A stretch of DNA of 64,000 nt. It comes from Heterocephalus glaber (Eukaryota; Chordata; Mammalia; Rodentia; Bathyergidae). The stretch's first letter is position 1. Each line of letters begins with the position of its first letter. The position numbers were made by a program, and so were the translations under genes. Shown here one piece after another: positions 47,056 to 58,955 of the stretch. The stretch lies in the NCBI RefSeq assembly GCF_000247695.1, contig NW_004624778.1:15744183-15808182 (forward strand), written 5' to 3'. The notes beneath the pieces were generated by a model, which made no database searches, was not told where the DNA came from, and worked only from the letters and a program-made list of their open reading frames with translations.

Positions 47056-48403
47056 TTTATAATTAAATTCTTAAATTAGAGAAATGTATACAGATGTTAA
47101 GCATTCATGAGTAATTGAAAGTAGTATTTTAGAAGCTTTCTCTAGAGTATAAATTTTTATTTTTTCAAAGATAAATCAAGCCATGACTATAACTTTTACA
47201 AGTAAATCAGTAAGCTCAGTTAAATATTGATGTAACCTTTGTATTTTTTATCTTACAAAAATGCAACTTATATACAACTATTTATGATTATATTTATTAA
47301 AGAACTCAGTATATTTTAAAATGTCTTTACTTAATTATTTTTATGAGTACCTTATCAAATTATTTATATTTATTTAGCAATCCATAGTTTTAAACTACTT
47401 AATATGCTAATCAAAAGACAGATGAAAATGAGAAAACGGCATTATGCAATTTATTATATTTCTTATGTTCTTCTGAGACTCATCTTTACTACTCTCAATT
47501 TTTTATTGTTTTACCTCATTTTCCCATATTTATACAAATAATCATACTTTAATCTGATTAGTCCCAGTAATAAGTTCACTAACCAAGTGAGGAAAGCTCA
47601 GAAAGCCCAGCTACCAACTCAAGGCCACACAACCAGTTATTACATGCACTGTTTGACCCCAGCCCACTCTGCCTTCAGTCAAATTAATCTACCTGACTTG
47701 CTCTCCTTTCATTTAGCCAGGGTTCTTGCATTGCTCCGATGCTCTTGGTTTGCCTGACAACCTTGTAGACAAATGTTGCACTGATTTTTAACTCTGCTCT
47801 GCAAGAGAAAATTGATGTTTCAACTTATGGTCTTTAAAAATAAACATCACACCTTTCTTAGAACCAAGAAGACTCCCTAGATCCCTGGCCCTTGACCTAA
47901 GCATGAAGTGGACTGATCTGGTAGTGGAATGCTTGGCAGTTCCAAGTGCTCTTGGCTGATTCTGGCTCCCCAGTGTCCCCACCCCACAACCTGCCCTTCA
48001 TTCTGACCTTTTCTCTTCGCTTCCTCTTCCAGGGGATGCCTGTGTGAATTAAGCCCTTCTTCTGCTCAGGTTCTTATTTCTTACTTGATCTACTGCACAA
48101 ATTACACTGATCTTAAGGAGCTCTACCCTGTTCTGTCCTATCCATGCTCTAAAATGCCTCCAGAGGGCCTCTAAAATAATCCAGTCAGGCTGCTTCCTCC
48201 CAAGAGAAAGGCCTTTCCTATCATCCCACCCTCTGGAACTGGCTGTCTGTAACTTATCAAACAAAATACAGATTCTTTATTTAGCTCCACAAAGTTTTTA
48301 ATATTCTGGCTCCAACCTGCATTCACAACATCATCTCATGAAAATCTTCCAAAGTGTCCTACATGTCATCTACACTAATTTTTTTGTCAGATCCCCTACA
48401 GTT
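47056..48403. other. AT-rich sequence and an ancient repeat at 48060-48370
   Basis: Positions 48240-48330 (acaaaatacagattctttat, tccacaaagtttttaatattc) resemble an ancient LINE/SINE 3' segment. Positions 48003-48032 are a strong acceptor-like pyrimidine run ending cttccag, without other support for an exon. Confidence 0.35.
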
Positions 48404-49226
48404 ATTGTATTAGTTTTCTGTAGCCACAGTAATAAAGCATCATAAACTTAGTGACTTAAAACAACAGAAATGCAATTTCTCATAATTCTGTAGGATACAT
48501 ATCCCAAATTGGTATCACTAGGTTGAAATCAGGGTGACACGCGTGTAAATACTAAATAGTTTCTCTAGCGTGAGAAACTGAAAATGAAAATAAGGACTAA
48601 AAGGGATAATAGATAACGTGAAATAGGAAGAAAAGGGGCAAAGCAGAAGGGGAAGTGGGAGGGGTAAAGAAGGAAGGAAAATGGAATTAATATGAAAAAA
48701 TGAAAAAATGGAAACAAAGTCTTTGTAAATAGGGAGGGATGGAGGGATTGAAGTGGGGGCAGGGGAATGGGGAAAAAATAAGAACCAAGAGAGATTATGT
48801 AAAGGTGCAAATTCCAATGATGGATGTCATTATATTGTATACCTAAAATGTACCAATAAAATTAATTTTAAAAGGATAAAATTAAAAAGGAAAGAAATCA
48901 GGGTCTCAGAGGTGTCTCTTGGTATAGAAATCTATTCTTTGCCTCTTAATGGATTTTGGTGGTTGCCAAATTTCCTTGGCTTTTAGTGTCATCATTCCTA
49001 TCTCTGCTGCAGAGGTCTCATTGCCTTTTCTCTTTGTGTCAAATCTCTCACTGCTTCCCTGCTAGAAGAGCATTTGTGATTGCATTTAGGGCCTGCTTGG
49101 ATAATCCAAAATAATTGGCTCCTCTCTAATCCTTTAATCATATCTGCAAAATCTTTTCCTATAAGTTAGCAGAGGTTCTGGGGATTAGGATATGGACATA
49201 TCTTTGGTAGTATGTAGCTTATTACC
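48404..49226 (-). mobile_element. MLT1-like LTR split by an L1 tail
   Basis: The left part (tattagttttctgtagccac, then gtgacttaaaacaacagaaa) and the right part (agggcctgcttggataatcc, ctctctaatcctttaatcat, and a gggattaggatatggacata block) are the two halves of one antisense MaLR LTR. The interrupting L1 fragment is 48536-48893. Confidence 0.7.
48536..48893 (+). mobile_element. L1 3' UTR fragment nested in the LTR
   Basis: It contains only L1 3' UTR: gtaaatactaaatagtttct, the G-rich purine tract and an accaataaaattaatttt end. The perfect 11-base repeat gaaatcagggt at 48525-48535 and 48894-48904 is LTR sequence, so the target site is certain. Confidence 0.95.
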
Positions 49227-49760
49227 CTTATCTATTGCTGAATAAAATATCACCCCCATATTTAGCAATTTAAAAAATATATCCTCTCATGCTATCTGTG
49301 GGCCAGTAATCTGGGAGTGGCTTAGGTGTCCACAGGCTCACAGGCTCTTACAAGCCTAAGGTCATTACGGGACTTGAACAGGAAGGACCCACTCCCTGGG
49401 TCTCTCATGCAGTTATTTCAGTGTTCATTTCCTCACGGATTGTTGTTGGACCAAGGCCTTGGTTCCTCCTGAACTGTTGGCTGGGAACCCCTCTCAGCTC
49501 ATTGCTAATAAGACTGCTTCACTAACCGTCTCACATGATGGCAGCTTACTCTATCACCAAGTGAAGGGCAAGAGAGAACTAATAAGAAGAACATAGAGTC
49601 TTTTAACCTAGTCATGGTGTCACATCCATCATTTTTGCCTTGTTCTATTTGTATAATATTACTAGACCACCGTATACTCAAAGGAAGAGAATTATACAAA
49701 GGCATACACATTAGAAGGCAGAGATCACTGGAACCAAGTTTGTACCTGCCTTCCTGCCTA
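49227..49760 (-). mobile_element. Ancient mammalian interspersed repeat
   Basis: Ordered landmarks shared with a common mammalian repeat: ttatctattgctgaataaaa, a ctgtgggccagtaatctggg block near 49300, and an agtcatggtgtcacatccat block near 49612. The family was not certain. It is LTR- or DNA-transposon-like by size. Confidence 0.5.
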
Positions 49761-51449
49761 TTGTACCTCCCCAAACAGCATGCCCTTTCTTGCCTGCTTT
49801 AGTGTTGGTTTTCTCCTCATGCTGGTTTGCACTACTCACCTAAAGAACTCTTCTGTGGGTGTCGACCCTGATTTCAGATAGCATCTCTACAGCGAAGACT
49901 TTTTCCAAACAGTATTTGGAATCCTAAGCATTTTTCCAGAACTTTGTATCAACTGGAGCTGTTCCATTCACTTAACTGGAGGTTCTTTGAGGTCAGGGGC
50001 TCTGCCATCTTCCCTTTCTGTTCTTAGTGGCTCTCAGGCATAGTGTCCTGCCCACAGCAAACACTCAATAAATGTTTTGTATATTAGTTCTTTTCACAAT
50101 TGCATAATTTTGTGCTTATTTGATTGAAATGTGATTATTGAACTTCATGTATTCATAGCCTGCTTTATAGAATGTGACTTATTGTATTAGGCCCTAGCAA
50201 TGTTCTTTTAACTTTATTGTACAAATAAATCCCTGGGGATTCTGTTAAAATGCAAATTTTTATTCTCCAGGGTTGGGAAAGGAGCTCAAGATTTTGAATT
50301 TCAAATATGTTCTAATCTGGTCCCAATGCTGCTTATCCAAGGACCATATTGCGAATAGTAAAGCAGAAAAATTTGTGTGGAGAGGACACATTTAAGAAGT
50401 TATAGGGACAGATATTTGTGTTCAAATCAAGAAGATTTGCCAAAAATAAGATCTTCATTTTAAAAAGTAGGATGTGTGTGTGGACTAATTAATGAATTAC
50501 TTCATTGTTTCTGTATTCAATCAGATATGGGCCAGAAGTTTAATTGTCAGGGACCACTCAGAAGGAACTAAGTAACAATTAGAATGAGTTGGTATTTTCT
50601 GGATGTAATATGCAGGGTGCTATAGTTCTGTTGACATCCTTAGAATATCTTTCAACCAGAAAAACTGCAGGCATAACTCAATTTTATACATTTTCACCTA
50701 TTGAAGTTATATGTGAGATTTAATGTTTTAAACAAGTTCAATTGCATAATGTTAGGAATAATAATTGAGAATACGAGACATGGTTGAGACCCGTCTCTGC
50801 CAGGAGTAACTCTTGTAGTTTTGGTCAGGCCCCTTCCACTTTCTGGGCCTCAGTTCCTTCAAGGGAGGGTTGTCCTGTACCAGAGGTTGGAAAAGCTTTC
50901 CTGTAAAGGCTGCATAATAATTATTTTTGTCTTTACTGTGCATACAGTATCTACTGCAACTATTCAACTCTGCCATAGACAATATGTAAACAAAAAAAGT
51001 GTGGTTGCGTTCTAAGCAAGCTTTCTTTGCAAAAAATATATAATGGATTAAATTTGGTCTATTGGCTATACTTTGCTAATTCTTGTTCTAAAGAGTCACT
51101 GTGCACCTATCCAATTTAGAAAGTTTTTGACTTAAAATTACATAAGATCTAGTATATTTTCACTAAGATACTCATAGATGATGCTTACTTGGAATCCATT
51201 TGCTTCTGAATGGGGACAGCATATTAAGTCTAAGTAACACCATTCTATAGAACAAGCTCTTTGAGCATCAGAATCAGGAATAGTAGCGATATTTTTGATC
51301 CAAAGATCTTTGTATTGTCCTCAAGTTATGCCATGTTGGAAGTTACTTGCCCTGTCTATATATAAGATCAGTTTGGTAGTCAGAGGGAATTGTTAGCATT
51401 TAGAAGTCCCGGAGGAAGCCTTCCTGAGCTTGCTCACTTGCCAGGACAG
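49761..51449. other. Unique sequence with L2 and MIR scraps
   Basis: Positions 49975-50085 match an L2 3' end (ggttctttgaggtcaggggc, aacactcaataaatgtttt). Positions 50775-50870 match a MIR (gttttggtcaggccccttcc). No gene. Confidence 0.5.
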
Positions 51450-51690
51450 CTGAAAAGCCACAAGGGGAACAATGAGCCCTGTTGTTGGAACTGTAAATAA
51501 CGAACTTACTGCAGTAGTTCGGCTTCATAGAGCCCCATATGGCCTACTATTCAATTGTAAATATACCCGTTCTGCTGATGTACCAGGGGGCAGAGAGTTG
51601 TTGCTATATATTATGCTAAATATTCCCGGAATCCAAGTGCAGGAAGAAGGGACAATGCAGGCAGCAAAACCAACCCATTAACTTGCTGTA
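51450..51690. promoter_or_regulatory. Candidate regulatory element with CTCF-like site
   Basis: A repeat-free stretch with retained CpGs, two forkhead-like tgtaaata cores (near 51490 and 51555) and taccagggggcagag at 51581-51595, close to the CTCF core. The 69-codon frame at 51472-51681 shows no protein family. Function is inferred from motifs only. Confidence 0.3.
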
Positions 51691-52110
51691 CATCTGTTTC
51701 TGTTTCTCTATAATTCAAGGTGCTAAGACAGCCTACACCTTCCCTTTGAGGCACATGGATGTTTTTATAGGTATGGAATGCATATATGTGCATGAATATA
51801 TTACTCTTTGATTACTTTAGTGGCACCTTCCTCAAGATGAAAGAGATTGACTTAAGTTATTTATTTTTCTCTGCAGTATTTTTCCCTTTCAGTTGGTCTT
51901 GTTTTGCTTTAGCTGATGCAGAGATTTTCCCCTGAGAAGCTATTAAATTACCAGGGAGATATTTTAGATAGGCTTAAATTAGTATCCATTTACATTTGTT
52001 GCAAGACCCTGCCTGGGTTGAGTTCTTGATCAATTACTGCATCAACTCCTTTCTTAGAAGTGATCTTTTTATTTGTCGGGCTTCTAGATTGATTCCTGAC
52101 TCAGTCCTTC
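51691..52110. other. Unique sequence
   Basis: Nothing recognised. Confidence 0.45.
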
Positions 52111-52304
52111 TACAGTGGACCTTTGACTTATGAACTTGGTTGGTTCCCGAGGGCTGGATGTAACTAAGTCAAAATAGTTGAGATCTGAATGTTTACCTGG
52201 GACTACATGCTATAGACAGCGAGAGGCACATGAAATCTTCCATTAACCTAATTAACCCAAGTTGTTCCTATGTCAGGCTGGTCATAAATTGAGAGTCTAC
52301 TGTA
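52111..52304. mobile_element. 194-bp MITE (Tc1/mariner-Tigger type)
   Basis: Terminal inverted repeats tacagtggacctttgactta (left) and its imperfect complement ending gagagtctactgta (right) are bounded by TA dinucleotides, as for pogo/Tc1-type elements. It has no coding sequence. It is complete end to end but diverged. Confidence 0.75.
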
Positions 52305-52985
52305 TTTTGAACTTTGATATTATGAACTTTGAACTGTGATTTGGCCCTTGGATCCTATTTACTTATGTATCCATCTTTGAACTTGATTTTCCAGCTCTTA
52401 GGATGCTTATTAGATCTTGGAAAATTTTCCCTGCTCATCATGAGCTAGAGTAGGACAGTTATTCAAAAAAGTAAATTGAAGTCATTAACAATAACCCTTT
52501 TAACTTAAAGTGAAAGCTGGGAAACCCAGAGATGTCACCTGAATGGCTAGAGGCATCCTGATACCACCAGATGCTAGCTTCCTCTTGCTCTCTGCCATCT
52601 TCCTCCCTGGGCAGTCCACTCTGCTGTGAATATATTTGGGGAAAGGGTTTATGTTTCCTCATATTTCCTCATGACTTGTTTCCAGTTTTAGATTCTAAAA
52701 TGTTGTTTCACAAATGTTGGGGGTCTTCAGAGGCTTCCTCAACATCATGCCCCCCATTCATTTAGAGTGCCAACAATTCAACAATATATGTGTGACATTC
52801 TTCTGAATGTTTAGGTAAAATATAAATGGCAATTTCTCAACACAGCATGATATAAGTTAAAAATGGAATGCAACTGTGGACATCTATGGTGTTATAAATC
52901 TAGCTGTTAGTCCTGTCCTTGAAGGCTTTTCATTGTCTTCTTTTCTATAAGCCCAGCTCAAAGACATATTGGTGAGACATAGTTT
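52305..52985. other. Unique sequence
   Basis: Nothing recognised. Confidence 0.45.
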
Positions 52986-53184
52986 TTTTTTTCAGTACTA
53001 GAGATTGAATCCAAGGCCTTCACACTGAAATATATTCTCAGCCCTAATTTTTATATTGTATTGGGTCTTGCTAAGTCACTAAGTTACCCAGGCCAAGCTT
53101 GAATTTAAGAACTTAAGATCTTTCTGCTTCAGCCTCCCACAGTTCCAGTATTACAGGTGTGTGCCACCACACCTTGCCAGTTAG
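52986..53184 (-). mobile_element. B1-dID composite SINE
   Basis: Read on the minus strand, a B1-like monomer (complement of cttcagcctcccacagttcc near 53128) precedes an ID-like half (complement of cagtactagagattgaatcc near 52993). The T-run at the left end is its tail. Confidence 0.75.
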
Positions 53185-55810
53185 CTCCCATTTTTATTAC
53201 CAAAAATTATTTAGAATCACCTTGTCTAGGATTTCTTCTAAATGCCCTTTATTCACATTTACTCACGACGATAAACTTAGCTCTCATTTTGTTTTACTAC
53301 ACACTGAAGAGCTTGAATTTTGTTTCCATAGTACACTGTTACACCATTTTGATAAACTAGGCCATCAAATATGGAAATAAATTGGAAAACTGCCTCCGTA
53401 AGTGAAGGACTTTACGAGTTTAAGTACTATTGTTGTTTTCTCGTATCTCTATCTATTAAATCTCTACTCTCCTTTACTTTCCTCTCCTCTCTTCTCCACC
53501 CTCTTGTTCCTTTCTCTCTCCCTTCCCCCTCTCTGTCTCTCAGCTGGGGAGCAGTTAGAGAATTTAGACTCAGATATCAAACTGCCTTCATTTTTAACCC
53601 AATATTTTGAATATTTTTAATAAATGTAGACATTGGTTTTGGGGGATATAAGGAAGAGAATCTTATCTCAGTTTTCCACTGTTTAAGGGTAGACCGTGTT
53701 AAATAGTATTTACATAAACGTTCTTCTCTTTTCTTCTCCTTAAATATTTCTCTTCTTCTGACCCAAAATCCAGTCAGGCAGAGGGCTCATGAATCAGCTT
53801 AACCCATTTTCATTTGCAGTTGCAGCAATATGTCCTCTCCGAGGAGCTGCATCGTACAGGGAACATTAGGTTGGGAGGCTCTATTCTTGGATTCTAACCC
53901 TAGCTCTTCAAATAACTTAGCTGCATGACTTCGGTTAAATCATTTTACCTGTTTAGAGTTCAGTTTTCTGGAGGAATACTTTGGCTGTGGGAAACAGAAA
54001 AATAGAACAACAGCAGTTTTATAAAACAGAAGTTATTCTCTCCTATAACAAGTTATTCAACCACCAGCATCCCTCAGGTTTTTCTGTAGCTTCATAGTGT
54101 CAGGGCCAGAGAATCTGCAATTCCCTTTCCTCCCCTTATTGTCCCAGTACTCAAATTGAAGCTCCCATAATCAAGTCTGCATTTCGGGCAGTCAGGGCAG
54201 CAGGGGAGACCTTAGGAAAGTAGCCCTCTGGGTCTGTCCCTTTCATCAGCAAAAGGAAAAGGCTCTCAGTCGACTTTCACTTCTTTGACAGAACCACACA
54301 AATAACTCAACTGTAAGGGAGGCTGAGAAATTACTGGCATGTATGCAACTGTTCCAGTCTCTGTGATGGAGACAGGAAGAAGAAAGGGATTGGAGGACTG
54401 CACTGAGTTAGCCAACCTACCATGTCTTCCTTATATAGAAAGGTAGAATTTGTGATTAAAAGTGAGATCTTTCCTGCCTCCAGTTGCATGTGAATCTCTG
54501 AATAGGAAGAAGAAATTCAGTATGAAGCATAACTTTAATGTATATAGGAATTCCTGGTGTCTATGCAAGTCCTCCCCCCAAATATCTCCTCTAATATTCT
54601 ATGTACTGGCTGAGGATGAGCTGAAGAAAACAATACATTTCTCATATGGTAGCACAATGTCACCTCCAGAAGAAAAAGAGGCCAGTATTCACAATATAAT
54701 GCTGTTTTCACAGATCCAAGAAATAAAAAGAAAGCCTATTTAGATGGGATACTCCTAAGAGAGAAAATATGGTATTAATATCCATAATTGAATTTATACC
54801 TGTGTTCTAGATTTTATCTGTGCTTTGCATTTTAGAAGAATTACAAAATCAAATGAAAACGCATTTTTATTTTCAAACTTCCCATTCAGAATTCAGTTAC
54901 ATACAATTTTGCATGGCTACAGTTTTGCCTGCATAACATTTTATTTCCTAATTTTTATACTTAACATAATCAGATTATTATTATTTTATATAAAGTAGAG
55001 AAAGAAAATAGGAGCAGGAATGATTGGAGAAAAATATATATGGAGAGACAAGCTAGGAGAATCCTGAGATCTGATGAAAGGCTTGGCCCCTTTGTGAATT
55101 GAACAAGTTGAGCAATTACGAAGAGAGAGACATAAGACAGGAAAGCAAACTATGGCTACATGGACAAGAATCATTCTGTCCAGGAATCTAAAATAAGTAC
55201 TTGAGGGCCAATTGCCTCATGGCTTTACTTAAGCATCAAACATATGAGCTCATTTTCCTTGAAGTCAACAATTGCTTTTATGAAGGAAGTTGGTTAGAAG
55301 GATTTATTTGTTCATTGTAGACATTAAGAACATCCCACAGGGGAAAGAGATCTCTGACCAAGCAATGTGTCCTCCTGTATCACAATTATAATCACAAAGT
55401 CCCGTGGCAATGAGGTAGAAACATATATGTGTAATTTCCTCAGAGAAAAACAAGAGAATGGAAAAACAATGTCAACTGGTGAGTACCTAAATCTCCATTT
55501 CTTAATATTGCATACATTCTTGAGTGTTTGTGTGCTGTCTTAAGATGTATAGGATTGGGAACTGAAATTTTGAGTTTATGGATTTGCTCATCAACCACAG
55601 TCATTTACCTTGCTCAGTATATAGTACATGGACAACTGCCATTTTCTCTCCTTCTAGAAATAGAACTATGGAAGCTATGTAAATGGTAAATTAAATACTT
55701 CAAGAATCATTAATACAGTTTGCCAATGCCAAAGTTGTTCAGTTTTCGTTCTTTTTAAACATATAGTAGGATTGCATTTCTTAGCTTTGTTTTTTGTTTG
55801 GTTGGGACAA
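53185..55810. other. Unique sequence with a MIR at about 53870-53965
   Basis: The MIR is plus strand (gggaggctctattcttggat, tagctgcatgacttcggtta). Positions 53455-53545 are pyrimidine-rich. Short frames in this stretch have no family features. Confidence 0.45.
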
Positions 55811-55826
55811 TGCCACTAATTTTTTT

Positions 55827-55905
55827 TTTTAGGAACCGGGGATCAAACTCGGGACCTTGTGCTTGCCAGGCAGGTGCTGGCGCCACTGAGCTGAACCTCC
55901 AGCCC
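55827..55905 (-). mobile_element. Young ID-type SINE
   Basis: The antisense body aaccggggatcaaactcggg ... cgccactgagctgaacc retains several CpGs. A 16-base repeat, tgccactaattttttt, at 55811-55826 and 55906-55921 flanks it. Confidence 0.93.
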
Positions 55906-55921
55906 TGCCACTAATTTTTTT

Positions 55922-57112
55922 AATGAGTTACAAGCTGAAGTGATGAGTGTTACTTCCAGGCTAAAGGATTTAATTACGTATTGTATATAGGAGAATTTTT
56001 ACAGCTCTCTTTCCCTCTGGCACTAGGAACTCAAACAATGCCCAAAGTGGTCACAGCTCCATTAGTCTGTGTTCATGAGTAATGACAAAGAACAGAACCT
56101 TTGGGGAAACTATTAGCCAGAGTGAAAAATACACTTTTGTTGTTAAGCCATCCGGGTTTTGGGGATAGTTGTCACCATACCAAAATTTAGTCTACCCTGG
56201 CTGCTGAAACCTTCTGAGATCCTTTGCCTTAGGCCATAGAGAAAAAGTGAAACTGTCAGTGTCATATCAGAAGCTTAAATATAGCACAGAAATAAAGGTT
56301 TACTCAATAGAAAGGGCACTGGACTTGGTCTTGCCTTCACTTGTGATCAGCTATGTGCTTGTAGTTAATTACTTGATTATCCAATGGCACAATTAGTTCA
56401 TTTAAGAAAGGCAGGATAGCAGTATCCTGCTCTTTCTATTTACCCAGTTTTTGAAAAAAACTAATTCCCTATCATCTTCAGAAAGTCATCAATTATCTTG
56501 AGTGTGAGTCCATTGCAATTCTTACCCTTATTAGACCTCAAATTTTTCCAGGTATCAGTTTCATCATATTGACTCTGGTGTGCTTTTAGCATAGTCTTGG
56601 TGGCCTTTCTTATGTTCTGTGCTCTTGAATGTCAAAATATTTTGGGCCCAAACAGGAATTGGCTATTTCTTCATAAATCTTTATATTCCTTTATGAAGAA
56701 ATGGATTTTAAAACTACTGTCTGGACTTAATATTCATACTGGTTTGATTACATTTTTCTAAACTTTCAACAAACAGAATTAATAGAAAAATTTCCATATA
56801 TGATATATTTTGAGTTTATACTGATATTTCCAATTCACATTTACTACTATAGTTTTTTACTTTTATGTCGCTGTTGGAAATAGTTCTGCATGGGTCTTTC
56901 ATATTTCTGAAAATCTTGAAAGTGGAGGTAATATCTGTCTTTGTCTAGTTTATCTGTGAAGGGAAACTGTATAGTAAACAGCCTTGAAAGATAAGGATAA
57001 TGTCTTTCTCTGGAACAAATAGTAGATTTGCTTATCAATCCAGTTTAATAAAAACGTGTCTCCCCAAAGTGAAAGACAGTATGTCAGTCAAAACATATAG
57101 AGAGATGATAAA
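55922..57112. other. Unique sequence with a MIR-like scrap
   Basis: Positions 56300-56400 resemble a MIR 5' part (aaagggcactggacttggtc). No gene. Confidence 0.45.
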
Positions 57113-57139
57113 CAGATAGATAGATAGATAGATAGATAA
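57113..57139. repeat. (GATA)n microsatellite
   Basis: About six perfect GATA units with decayed flanks. Confidence 0.93.
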
Positions 57140-58435
57140 GAAAAATGATGGATAGATACAGATATATTTTAAAATAATAGGTTAATGTGATAGTAGGGGC
57201 TGGCAAACATGAAATCCATAGGGCAAGCTGACATCAGGCTAGAAAGTCAGGCAGGTGTTATTGCAATCTTGAAGCAGAATTTTAGCTCCAATTTTTACTC
57301 TTAAGGTCTTCAACTGACTGAGACCCATATATATTATCGAACATACACTTGATAAGATCAACTATAAATAGCAAAATAGAAGATAAATAGGAAGTAGGGA
57401 GAAGCTCAAATAATTCCCAAAATTATTTATTCCATTGTTTCAAAAATATTTTAGGATATATGCTAATATGTTTCATTTATACTGCTAGTTTCATTTTATT
57501 CATTGAAAGGAAATTTTTGTCCTTTTATTTGTTTCTTTGTTGTAAAACATTTTTTTGTCTGTGGCTTGTACTCTGAGTAACATTTTGACCATTCTTTTAT
57601 TATCATGGTACACAGTATATTAACCCTTGTCATTCTCTAATTACTTTATTATGAAATTTTATTTTATTTTTTCATAGAAGTAATGAGTGGTTTTTATATT
57701 TTCTTTGTTAATATTTATGTGTTACATTAATATTAACAAAAAAGACAAACTGATTATAGATTTTAATAATATCTATATCTACAAAGTGCTTTTTCTGCAG
57801 CACTTAGTGTTGATTAGATCATTGAGCATTGTATAGCTAGTAGAAAAGACATAGGAAAGTAACCCTATCAAGAGCAGATCTTTCACAGCCCAGCATAAAA
57901 GGATCAGTTTTCCTAAATTCCAAGTTATTCAGCTCTGATGGGAATTCTCTGAATGTGCAATAAGGATCTGCGTCACCCTTGTGGGTTTTGCAAAGCAGAC
58001 AAGTGATGCAAACATAAATCTTAGGTTGCTTGTTGTGCATAAAAAGTCCACAAATAATAAATCCCTTCATCTCTAACCAAAACCTTGTGTAGTCTGTTGG
58101 TATCCATAATACTGTGGTGGTCCCCTTTGTTAGCTTTCAAGTAGGATAAAATCTCGACCTTCCACTCTTCTTGACAGTTATATGTAAAATTTTTGTCTTT
58201 TATCCTGTGAATATGGTCCTCAGAAACACAGTGGACAATATCATTAGAAAGTCCCATAATTCATTTGCTTTATCCTGCCTTGCAGATACCACATACTCAT
58301 GACAAAACTGATGATAACACTACTGATTATTATTACTGGGAATTATTATTTATTTACATATTCATATTCCCTTTTTACATTTTTATTCCCTATTAAAATT
58401 CTTATTTTCTTAAGCTTGCACTATTATAGATAGAT
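57140..58435. other. Unique sequence, unrecognised minus-strand open frames at 57837-58257
   Basis: Two overlapping minus frames of 78 and 77 codons (58257-58021 and 58070-57837) lie in different phases. They contain GDHHSIMDTNRLHKVL and CITCLLCKTHKGDADPYC, the latter with several cysteines. I do not recognise them. They could be a decayed retrocopy or chance. Confidence 0.25.
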
Positions 58436-58955
58436 GAGGTCGGTAAAAATACTATAGGCAGTCCGATAGGGCTAAGTCCTCTAGAAGGCCAGGACAAAGG
58501 TGAAACACACCACAGCTGCACATCGGCTGAAAACCAGGCCTCAAGATGAAGACAAGATGACTAGACCCACATACTTCTTCAAAGAACTGGGCTTAGTGAA
58601 GTATAGATAGATGTCAGCTTCCCTGGGGATGACCAGAGACCTCTGGAGCCACCGACTCCTAGGAGAATCCTTGCTCTTTCCATCCACGCTTATTACATGA
58701 CTTGCTTCCCAATTGGACCACCGTTACCTAAGTGATTATACTTGTAACCTTATTGGATATTCATGGCTATGGCCCACGTGGGCCTATAAAACTTCTCTGT
58801 AAAGTGGGGTCCTTGGGCTGCCCAGTTGGGACCCCTTTTGCACCTCAGGAGCTTTCCTATCAATAAATATCTTCCTACTTTTAACCTCTGTTGTTCCTAG
58901 GACTCATTCTTCGATTTCTAGAGAACAAGAACTCAGCATCTCATACATTTAACAG
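58436..58955 (+). mobile_element. Probable solo retroviral LTR
   Basis: A GC-richer block carries promoter-like signals in LTR order: attggacc near 58715, a TATA-like gggcctataaaactt at about 58780, then atcaataaatatctt at about 58858 as a polyadenylation signal, followed by a U5-like region to about 58955. There is no adjacent gag, pol or env sequence. Exact ends and target-site repeats were not resolved. Confidence 0.55.

Noticed and set aside
57113..57139. GATA repeats as a CRISPR-like or regulatory array
   Set aside because: A simple tetranucleotide microsatellite with no spacers. The organism is a mammal.
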